64,000 nt of DNA. It comes from JAWUWD01 sp034112085. GTDB taxonomy: Bacteria > Bacteroidota > Bacteroidia > Cytophagales > Cyclobacteriaceae. This document shows, piece by piece, positions 1 to 7,200 of the stretch. Position numbers and translations under genes: made by a program. Under the pieces are notes generated by a model. It was not told where the DNA came from. It made no database searches and was given only the letters and a program-made list of their open reading frames with translations. Where the stretch lies: positions 1 through 64,000 of the forward strand of contig JAWUWD010000038.1 of NCBI GenBank assembly GCA_034112085.1, read 5' to 3'. Numbering within the stretch: the stretch's first letter is position 1; each line of letters starts with the position of its first letter.

Positions 1-146
1 ACGATCAGTTACACCTTGTCTTGGTACCGATCCTTAAGAGTATCGAAGGTATGGCAGCAGCGGAAGACACGTCAGCGAAGGAGGTCATTGTCACTGAGAT
101 TGAGCAGAACCTCACAGCTTATTTCAAGCACTTCAAAACGCTTTAG
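1..146 (+). CDS. C-terminal end of an unidentified protein (5' end outside window)
   Basis: An open frame enters from the left edge in the frame starting at base 3 and ends at the TAG at 144-146. It gives 47 residues, ending AYFKHFKTL, with a helical, amphipathic look and no membrane segment. The stop touches the GTG start of the next gene (TAG then GTG at 147), so the two are probably co-transcribed and translationally coupled. I do not recognise the family. The segment LVPILKSIEGMA resembles the C-terminal helix of small HTH regulators, but this is too weak to name it. Confidence 0.55.
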   Translation, partial: DQLHLVLVPILKSIEGMAAAEDTSAKEVIVTEIEQNLTAYFKHFKTL

Positions 147-563
147 GTGACCACGCTTTTCAATTTCATCTTGATCATCACTGTGGGGCTCAGTCCAACT
201 ATGCAAGAAGCCAATAAGGTCGTAGGCAAGTGGCACCTCGAGAACGGATTGGATATAGATATCTATGAACAGAACGGCAAATATCATGGCAAAATCATCG
301 CGCTCAATGACTTCAATGATGGTCAAAAGCTTGATGAAAAGAATCCTGACAAAAGCCTTCGTAACCGCAGTCTGCTAGGTATAGTACTGCTCAAAAACTT
401 GTCATATAATGTCGAAAAGGGTATTTGGGAAGATGGCAAGATGTACGCACCACATATGGGCATGACTGCCAATCTAGAAATCAAAAAAGTAGCAAGCAAT
501 ACGCTCACTGCCGTAGGGTCAAAACTCTTGTTTTGGCATACAGAAGAATGGCAGCGAATATAA
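147..563 (+). CDS. DUF2147 family exported protein
   Basis: A 138-residue protein starting at a GTG directly after the upstream stop. Residues 1-20 are hydrophobic and fit a signal peptide, so the product is probably periplasmic. The mature part has the DUF2147 signature: a GKWHLENG start, the motif NPDKSLRNRSLLG near residues 66-78, then a W-x-DGKMYAPHMG segment and a final FWHTEEWQRI. The family is a small lipocalin-like beta-barrel of unknown function, often found as a single domain of this size. The DUF1858-like gene follows 12 bases later, suggesting one transcript. ATG at 201 would drop the signal peptide, so GTG is preferred. Confidence 0.75.
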   Translation: MTTLFNFILIITVGLSPTMQEANKVVGKWHLENGLDIDIYEQNGKYHGKIIALNDFNDGQKLDEKNPDKSLRNRSLLGIVLLKNLSYNVEKGIWEDGKMYAPHMGMTANLEIKKVASNTLTAVGSKLLFWHTEEWQRI

Positions 564-575
564 ACCCGGAATATT

Positions 576-791
576 ATGGAAATAACAAAACACACGCTCG
601 TATCAGATATCCTCAAAGAACATGGTGACCTAGCTGAGGTTATGGAGATTTTTGGTTTGAAGAAGGTAGGCAGCTACCGCTTTAGGAAGTTCATCACGCA
701 ATTCATCACGGTGCGGACAGCGGCCCTTGTTCATCGTGTGCCTTTAGATCGCCTGATCAAGATGCTGCAGAAGGCTACGAAGAGTAGTTGA
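576..791 (+). CDS. DUF1858-like small protein, cysteine-free
   Basis: A 71-residue protein that starts MEITKHTLVSDILKEHGDL and has the pattern of the DUF1858 / ScdA N-terminal fold: a short strand, then a helix ending in a Gly-containing turn (FGLKKVGS), then further helices. Family members usually carry a Cys in the turn after the conserved Gly, whereas this one has KKVGSYRF and no cysteine at all. The typical redox or cluster role is therefore unlikely here. It follows the DUF2147 gene closely and is probably in the same operon. The function is unknown. Confidence 0.65.
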   Translation: MEITKHTLVSDILKEHGDLAEVMEIFGLKKVGSYRFRKFITQFITVRTAALVHRVPLDRLIKMLQKATKSS

Positions 792-806
792 TCTGACTTG
801 CCGGCT

Positions 807-829
807 TTGTGGGTGTCCCTCACCAACAA
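807..829. repeat. Hairpin repeat copy A (TTGTTGGTG-N5-CACCAACAA family)
   Basis: Arms TTGTGGGTG (807-815) and CACCAACAA (821-829) surround the 5-base loop TCCCT. There is one mismatch in a 9-bp stem. It lies just downstream of the DUF1858-like stop and 23 bases before copy B. Confidence 0.6.
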
Positions 830-852
830 CTCATAACTGTTTTAGTTTAGCC

Positions 853-877
853 CTTGTTGGTGTTCTTCACCAACAAG
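853..877. repeat. Hairpin repeat copy B, perfect 10-bp stem
   Basis: Arms CTTGTTGGTG (853-862) and CACCAACAAG (868-877) are perfectly complementary around the 5-base loop TTCTT. It sits between converging genes (DUF1858-like on plus, NAD(P)-binding on minus), so it could end transcription in both directions. No T-run follows, so it is not a classical intrinsic terminator. Confidence 0.7.
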
Positions 878-901
878 CCTGATGAAAAGACTTTCTAGTT
901 A

Positions 902-1600
902 TTAATTCCCCTCAGGAGCTAATTTTACAAAGTCATCCCAAAATAACGTTTCCACGCCACTGTGACTATTGAGCAGGTTGACGGCCATTGCTTTTCCAAG
1001 TTGCTCCACACGTATCCCTCGGTACTTGCGTAAGCCGCCAATTAGGATAGGCTTAAGCAGTGGCCAAAGGAATAGCGTCACCGCTTGAGCCACTCCATAT
1101 CGATTGGTAGGCGTCAGGATCATCGATGGTTGAAAGATACTCAGCCGCTCAAAATCAAGTGTTTTCAGTTCGTCCACCAATTCTCCTTTGGTACGCAGGT
1201 AGAACGATGAGGAGCTTGAACTTATCCCAACAGATGACAATAGCTCGAAGTGGCGGGTCCCTGCCTTTTTACATGCCTTCGCAAAATCGAGTACGGCTGT
1301 TTTATCAATCTTTAAAAATTCTTCGTTGCTCATTTTTGAAGGTTGACCCACGCCCAAAGTACAGATGGCTACCTGATGACCTGATAATAAGTCGTGGTAT
1401 GACTTAGGATCGAGTATATCAATGGTATGTTGATAAACCCGATCATCAGAAATGTCTGAGATAGACTTACGGCCCAACAAAGTTAAGCGCTCAATTTGTG
1501 TTATGTTTTGAAGCATATTCAAGGCTTCTCCTCCAACTGCACCTGTGGCTCCCACCATCACCACCGCCAACGGTTCAGTATTTGTGTTATTGTCGTTCAT
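902..1600 (-). CDS. NAD(P)-binding, HTATIP2-like oxidoreductase
   Basis: A 232-residue protein of the atypical short-chain dehydrogenase type. The N-terminal Rossmann motif is VGATGAVGGEAL (about residues 17-28), followed by a conserved LLGRKS turn and the segment TRHFELLSSVG, where the family keeps the strand before the substrate pocket. Its length and layout match the NAD(P)H-binding proteins related to human HTATIP2/TIP30 and to DsrE-distant NmrA-like sensors. The classical YxxxK pair is not obvious; the nearest is YLRTKGEL near residue 134, which does give Y-x3-K. The substrate is unknown. It stands alone on the minus strand between convergent and divergent neighbours. Confidence 0.8.
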   Translation of the reverse strand: MNDNNTNTEPLAVVMVGATGAVGGEALNMLQNITQIERLTLLGRKSISDISDDRVYQHTIDILDPKSYHDLLSGHQVAICTLGVGQPSKMSNEEFLKIDKTAVLDFAKACKKAGTRHFELLSSVGISSSSSSFYLRTKGELVDELKTLDFERLSIFQPSMILTPTNRYGVAQAVTLFLWPLLKPILIGGLRKYRGIRVEQLGKAMAVNLLNSHSGVETLFWDDFVKLAPEGN

Positions 1601-1784
1601 CTATTTCTATCTTTTACGTAAGTCAATTTACGAAAACAAAAACTATTGTGTCGCCTGTATTCGTGTTCTTCACCCGTTAGGGCCAATGGAACATTTGTTT
1701 CTTACTACTATCATTTATCATATTTTGCGCTATATTAAGTACGGGATGTGACACATTACACTTCCCGAAATTTAGACTGACAGC

Positions 1785-2162
1785 ATGAACATAACCACAG
1801 TAGAAAGAAAAGATCATTACGCAGTGGTAACAGCCAAAGGAGTGCGTAATGATTTCGAGTCAGTTCTTGAAGGCTCCAAAAAAATCAGAGAAGCGGTGAA
1901 AACATATACTATCAAATATGTCTTGGCAGATTATCGCAAGCTTTCTTTCAATGTCCCTATGGCAGATGCCCTTAACTTAGTCAGAGCCTATGAGTATGAA
2001 ATGCCCGAGTTCGCCAATATGATCATGGCGGTGGTCACCAATCGCAAAGATTTGGAACAAGGTGAATTCTGGGAATCTATCTGTAATAAAAGAGGATATA
2101 AATACCGGGTCTTTCTAGACTTTGATAAGGCTGAAAATTGGATCCAATCCCAAATAAAATAA
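1785..2162 (+). CDS. STAS/SpoIIAA-like protein, paralogue 1
   Basis: A 125-residue soluble protein with no signal or membrane segment. Alternating strands and helices, the segment YVLADYRKLSFNVPM (about residues 45-59) and the C-terminal NWIQSQIK fit the STAS / SpoIIAA-like fold seen in small Bacteroidota proteins that often sit beside sensor kinases. A second copy lies at 2402-2800: both proteins share long identical blocks and the DNA is colinear at an offset of exactly 620 bases from about 1917 to 2160, including a 38-base identical stretch. This indicates a tandem duplication. The function is not known; a role as a phospho-acceptor or anti-regulator switch is only inferred from the fold. 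Confidence 0.7.
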   Translation: MNITTVERKDHYAVVTAKGVRNDFESVLEGSKKIREAVKTYTIKYVLADYRKLSFNVPMADALNLVRAYEYEMPEFANMIMAVVTNRKDLEQGEFWESICNKRGYKYRVFLDFDKAENWIQSQIK

Positions 2163-2216
2163 ATAGTCAAGTTAGCGTATTCAAACCTTAGTAGCTTTTG
2201 TAGATAGTCCCCAGAC

Positions 2217-2242
2217 CTTTGGCGTTGTTCATCACCAACAAA
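2217..2242. repeat. Hairpin repeat copy C, degenerate
   Basis: The right arm CACCAACAAA (2233-2242) is intact, while the left arm is reduced to TTGGCG (2219-2224) with an 8-base loop. It lies between the two STAS-like paralogues, downstream of the first. Confidence 0.45.
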
Positions 2243-2401
2243 CCCAATAAATCAATGGCGACTATCTGCTGGTTAATGAAGACCGCCAGCTGGATCAAAA
2301 GATCTCTTTTGAAATTTCATTAACTATTCGTCCTCCATCTTGAACAATATTCTGTTTGGAACCTTGTATAGAGTTATTAAGCATGAAATACGAATATTAT
2401 A

Positions 2402-2800
2402 ATGAGTGTTAAAACCACAGTAGAACCAAGGAATGGTTACTTAGTGATCACATCGGTGGGAGTACGTGATGATTTTAATTCCGTTCTTGAAGGCTCAAGA
2501 AAAATCAAAGAAGCTGTGGAAACGCATCAAGTCAATTATGTCTTGGCAGATTATCGCAAGCTTTCTTTCAATGTACCTATGCAAGATGCATTGAATCTGT
2601 CGGATGCCTATGTTCATGACACACCGGAGTTCAAGAATATAATCATAGGGGTGGTCACCAATCGCAAAGATTTAGAGCAAGGCAGATTCTGGGAGTCTAT
2701 ATGTGATAAAAAAGGATATGAAAATCAGGTCTTTCTGGATATTGAAAAGGCTGACAATTGGATCCAATCCCAGATAAAAAGTGAAGTGCTAAATGTATAG
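2402..2800 (+). CDS. STAS/SpoIIAA-like protein, paralogue 2
   Basis: A 132-residue copy of the upstream STAS-like gene, seven residues longer at the C-terminus (SEVLNV tail). It shares YVLADYRKLSFNVPM, VVTNRKDLEQG and NWIQSQIKS with paralogue 1. Its last eight bases overlap the start of the membrane HisKA protein at 2793, which indicates translational coupling: this paralogue, not the first, is wired to that protein. The N-terminal third and the segment around residues 66-76 differ most between the copies, suggesting different partners or ligands. The function is unknown. Confidence 0.7.
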   Translation: MSVKTTVEPRNGYLVITSVGVRDDFNSVLEGSRKIKEAVETHQVNYVLADYRKLSFNVPMQDALNLSDAYVHDTPEFKNIIIGVVTNRKDLEQGRFWESICDKKGYENQVFLDIEKADNWIQSQIKSEVLNV

Positions 2801-3731
2801 ACTCTTCCAAGTAACTAATTCTTCAAAACAGGATCACAAATACTTTAAACGTTTTTATATTTTTGGAGTCTTATCAATCCTGCTAGTCCTGCTAGCGAAT
2901 CAATGGATAATTCAATCTCTATTGGATGCTAGAAGGGGTGATGTACACACCATTAATATTGCAGGAAGGCAACGTGTAGTCAGTAAGAATATTGCTGCCT
3001 TGGCCTGTTACGAAGAAAGTAACAGTAGCCTCATTCTCCTATTGAAACAAAATGCCTTACACTTTGACTCGATACATCAAGTCTTGATGAGTCCCAAAAG
3101 TGATTTAACCCAGACCATTCTAGAAGAGCCAGAGAACTATCTAATGATCAATCAACTGGATAGTATAGCAACCGCTTTGGTTAATTCTGTGATGCGAATA
3201 AATAATCCTGTGGAGCTAAGAGTTGTCTCACAGAATATCCACTTATCTTCCAAAAATTTCTTCCCAATAATGGATGCATTAGTCGCTAAATATGAGGAGT
3301 ACTCAGCAAATAAAATCAATAATCTAATTGCCCTGGAAGCCCTATTGGGCTTACTTACCCTTGCATTAATCACCTTGGAATTCCAATTTATTTTTAGGAC
3401 CATCTATAAGTTACTGATTCATCAAAAAAAGAAGCTCCAATATGAAAATAGCAGATTAAAGAAGATTGCTTGGATTCAGTCGCATGAGGTAAGGGGCCCA
3501 GTGTCATCAATTTTGGGATTGGTCAATTTGATTAAAGACAAGGCGTTACCTGTTGAAACGGCTAATATTATTGGCCATCTGGAAACCTCCTCTAAACAAC
3601 TTGATGAGGTCATCCGCAAGATCACAAGCCAAACTACTGAGGCCGTAGATCAAGCTCACATACAACTTAGCTTGGCCTGTTATGTTGGTCTTTGTTGGTA
3701 CCCTTTACCAACTAGGAATAATATCAATTGA
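2793..3731 (+). CDS. Membrane sensor protein ending after a HisKA domain (no ATPase)
   Basis: A 312-residue protein. It has a membrane segment at about 23-42, then a PilJ/NarX-type extracytoplasmic helix pair starting at INIAGRQRVVSK (nitrate-sensor-like P-box pattern), a second membrane segment at about 182-202, a short coiled coil, and a dimerisation/phospho-acceptor helix pair with the H-box SHEVRGPVSSILGL near residues 231-244. No HATPase domain follows. The last 20 or so residues are encoded by hairpin repeat D, so the end may be a remnant of a truncated kinase. HisKA-only proteins also occur in this phylum and may act as phosphotransfer partners. The stop overlaps the convergent rhodanese gene by eight bases. 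Confidence 0.7.
   Translation: MYRLFQVTNSSKQDHKYFKRFYIFGVLSILLVLLANQWIIQSLLDARRGDVHTINIAGRQRVVSKNIAALACYEESNSSLILLLKQNALHFDSIHQVLMSPKSDLTQTILEEPENYLMINQLDSIATALVNSVMRINNPVELRVVSQNIHLSSKNFFPIMDALVAKYEEYSANKINNLIALEALLGLLTLALITLEFQFIFRTIYKLLIHQKKKLQYENSRLKKIAWIQSHEVRGPVSSILGLVNLIKDKALPVETANIIGHLETSSKQLDEVIRKITSQTTEAVDQAHIQLSLACYVGLCWYPLPTRNNIN
3691..3715. repeat. Hairpin repeat copy D, inside a gene end
   Basis: Arms GTTGGTA (3694-3700) and TACCAAC (3706-3712) flank the 5-base loop CCCTT. The arm is preceded by TTT as in copies A and B. This copy lies inside the final codons of the HisKA protein, which suggests it was inserted at, or now forms, the end of that gene. Confidence 0.55.
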
Positions 3732-4038
3732 GTTTACTACGTAAGCTCATCCATCCACCACCGTTGTACACTTCGATATATCCATTTGATTTCAGTATGC
3801 CTTTGGCAGAGCCACTTCTCATGCCCGAGGCACAGCAGGTGATCACTGGCTTATCCTTCTTTATTTTTGAAAGAGATGCTTCAAATGACTGTAAGGGAAT
3901 ATTGATAGACCCTTTGATATGTCCCCCTTTATATTCTGCAGGAGTACGAACATCTACTATAGCTGCTCCGTCCTTTACTAGTTGAGTGTAATCTACTTTT
4001 GGGCCTAAGCCAAACAAGCTCTTGATTGCGTTGATCAT
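3724..4038 (-). CDS. Single-domain rhodanese-like protein
   Basis: A 104-residue cytoplasmic protein with a complete rhodanese domain: DVRTPAEYKGGHIKGSINIP (about residues 29-48), then the active-site loop CASGMRS in which Cys is the predicted persulfide-forming residue and Arg closes the loop, and a C-terminal YNGGGW motif. Single-domain rhodaneses of this size carry sulfur as a persulfide to unknown acceptors. It is a stand-alone gene converging on the HisKA protein gene; the partner pathway cannot be told from context. Confidence 0.88.
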   Translation of the reverse strand: MINAIKSLFGLGPKVDYTQLVKDGAAIVDVRTPAEYKGGHIKGSINIPLQSFEASLSKIKKDKPVITCCASGMRSGSAKGILKSNGYIEVYNGGGWMSLRSKLN

Positions 4039-4214
4039 ATATACTAACTTCTAGTTCTGAATTATATTTGGCACAAGATAACTGAATATTTCTTCCATTC
4101 AATAATAGATAGTTCCCTCAAAGAAGAGAGAAAACGCTATTAAGACCAGTTGAACTAACTTGTAGGACAACGGAACAGATATGAAGAAATATAGATAAGC
4201 TCATCTATATTCAC

Positions 4215-7200
4215 TTACTCTTTAACAAATCGAAATAGCTGTTTCCTTTCACCATGTTCTATAAGGACTATATAGATGCCTCGCTCATAATTTTTAACAT
4301 CTATTACTATTCGGTCAGTATCTTTCACATTATCTCTTTTCACAACTTTTCCTGACAAGCTGGTTATTGAAACGCTTACAGAGGTTTGCGGAAAAGCAGC
4401 AAACTCTATAGTGAGGTATTCACTCACCGGGTTTGGGAATATACTGATTATGCTATTCGAATTTTCAACACCAAGTATAAATTCTTCTGAGACAGTAATT
4501 ACCCAAACCTGTTCAGTGACTCCATCCTCAGCAGTCACTATATAGTTCACTACATTACCAAAGTCGTTGATTGTAGTACCACTTATTTGATCTACAGAAC
4601 CGACTTTGACTGTTGCCCCATCAGACAGTTCAAAAGAGGGTGCAAGAGAGGCTAGGTTAGTCTTATTGATTACCTCAATGCCAATGGTATAATTTACTGG
4701 ATCAATAGACGCTTCAGCGGTTTGCTCAGATATACTGAATCCAAGAATATCTGTCTCAGTGCTCGGTGCAATGGTGACCGTCACTATCCAGTCCTGAGTA
4801 GTAGCTCTATCTTCTGCCATCACTGTGTAGGTGATAGCATTGGTGAAATCTTGAGCCACTTGACCCTCAGGATTAACACTTGCTCCATCAGACAATGTTA
4901 TCGTTGGGATCAAAGCCACCAAACTAGTTTCATAAGCAACTTCTATATCTATCGTATGATTTGTTGCATCAATAGACGCTTCACCAGTTTGCTCAGGTAT
5001 ACTGAATCCAAGGATATCTGTCTCATTGCTCGGTGCAATGGTGACCGTCACTATCCAGTCCTGAGTGGTAGCTCCATCTTCGGCCGTCACTGTGTAGGCA
5101 ACAGGATTGGTGAAATCTTGAGCCACTTGATCCTCAGGATTAACACTTGCTCCATCAGACAGTGTTATAATTGGGATCAAAGCCGCCAAACTCGTTTCAT
5201 ACGCTACTTCTATATCTATGGTGTGACTTGTTGCATCAATAGACACATCTCCTGTTTGCTCAGACAAACTGAAACCAATAATATCTGTCTCAGTACTCGG
5301 TGCAATGGTGACCGTAACTACCCAGTCCTGAATAGTCGTAGCATCTTCAGCCGTCACTGTGTAGGCAACAGGATTGGTGAAATCTTGCGCTACTTGATCC
5401 TCAGGATTAACACTTGCTCCATCAGACAGTGTTATTATTGGGATCAAAGCCGCCAAACTCGTTTCATACGCTACTTCTATGTCTATCGTATGACTTGTTG
5501 CATCAATAGACGCATCTCCTCTTTGCTCAGACAAACTGAAATCTAGTATGTCTGTTTCATTACTCGGTGCAATGGTGACCGTAACTACCCAGTCCTGAAT
5601 AGTTGTAGCATCTTCGGCAGTCACTGTGTAAGTAACAGGATTGGTGAAATCATTGCCCGTTGTCCCACTTACTTGTGCAGTAGTCTCGACTTCAGCGGTA
5701 GCTCGTGCGGATAAGGTATAGCTAGATACAATTACTGTAACATCTGTGCCATAAGCTACTTCAATGTCTAGCGTATGAGCAGTATCATCAATAATTGCTC
5801 CTGCTGTTTCCTCCGTAAAGCTGAATGCTGTAAAGTCGGTTGCCGTGTTAGGTGCAATGGTAACTGTAACCGTCCAATTTTGGGTAGTCTCTCCATCTTC
5901 TGCTGTGACCATGTAAGTTACTGGATTGGTGAAATCTTGAGCAACTCCAATACCAGGATCTATTGAGGCATTTGTAGACAAGTTGATTGTCGGAACTAGT
6001 GAAGTAATGTCTGTACCATAGGGAACCACCAAGTTTACTTGACTATTTGTAGGAGATTGTATGCAGCGTACAGAGTACCCAAAATCTTTAGGCGTTCCAT
6101 TTACTTCCACATCAAGGACTCCAGTGTTTGCCTGTAGATTACGAGGATAAGCGGTTGCCGCATCTTTTTCAGTCGAAGTCCACCAATCTCCATCATGTCC
6201 TCTGGGAGAAAATATGCCATTACCAACTCTATTACTCCCAGGAAGTCCGTTAAAACCACTTTCATTTGTTGCTGCCGTGTTCGGGGCATTCCAAAATTCA
6301 GTCCCTGTTGCTTTCATTTTACCCCCTGCGATTGTATTTCCTCCAAGAAAGCTTGCCAAGGTTGACCAATCATCATCTGATGGCACCTGCCATCCACTTG
6401 GGCATAATTCACCTGTTTCAACAGAATACCAGTTATATAGGGCTCCAAATGTGTCTTTATTGTCAGTTTCATTATTTTCAAACCAAGAATAGCCACCAGT
6501 TGAAAGTGCCGCCCATTCAGAATCATTCACAACTAGTGGAATACTCTCCCCATTATTAAAAGAGGTAGCTTTTAGATTATCAGCCATCCAGAGTTGAGTG
6601 CCAATTGGAATTGCTTTGTAGAAATTGCCATCGATATCAACTACTTTATTTTCTTCCGAAAACTTGAAACTTAGGATATCAGTTTCATTATTGGGAGCTA
6701 TAGTCACAGTCACCATCCAGTCTTGTTTTGTATTGCCATCTTCTGCTGTGATGGAGTAGGTAATTGGATTTGCGATGTCGTTAGCCGTTGTACCACTTAC
6801 TTGTGTGGTCGCCCCAACTTCAGCCGTGGCTCCTGAGGATAGTGTGAAAGTGGAGACAAGTGCTGTAACGTCTGTGCCAAATACGACTTCAATATCTACA
6901 GTATGAGTGGAAGTGTTAGGTGTACTTGTTTCTGTTTGTCCAGTAACACTAAAAGCTTCAATGTCAGTAGCTGTGATTTCACATACAATACCTGAGTTTT
7001 GATAAATCGTTACTGTTGATTTCCAAGTCTGAAAAGCGGAATTGGTGGGTTCGCAAATCATTGTTCCCGAAAATCTCAAGTCATCCAATCCCAAATCTGT
7101 GATACTGTTTGGAATCGACCCACTCAAATTAGCATTATTGTAAAGAGTCAATCCAAAAAGACTACTTAGATTGGCAACTTCATCAGGTATTGAACCAGAC

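Noticed and set aside
4722..5546. A 274-codon plus-strand frame inside the T9SS protein gene
   Set aside because: It is an antisense shadow of the near-identical 267-bp repeats. Its composition (Cys/Arg/Ile-rich, repeated) follows the repeat phase, and the minus-strand frame is far better.
4766..5566. CRISPR-like regular repeats
   Set aside because: The units are 267 bp, contiguous and coding, with no short repeat/spacer structure.
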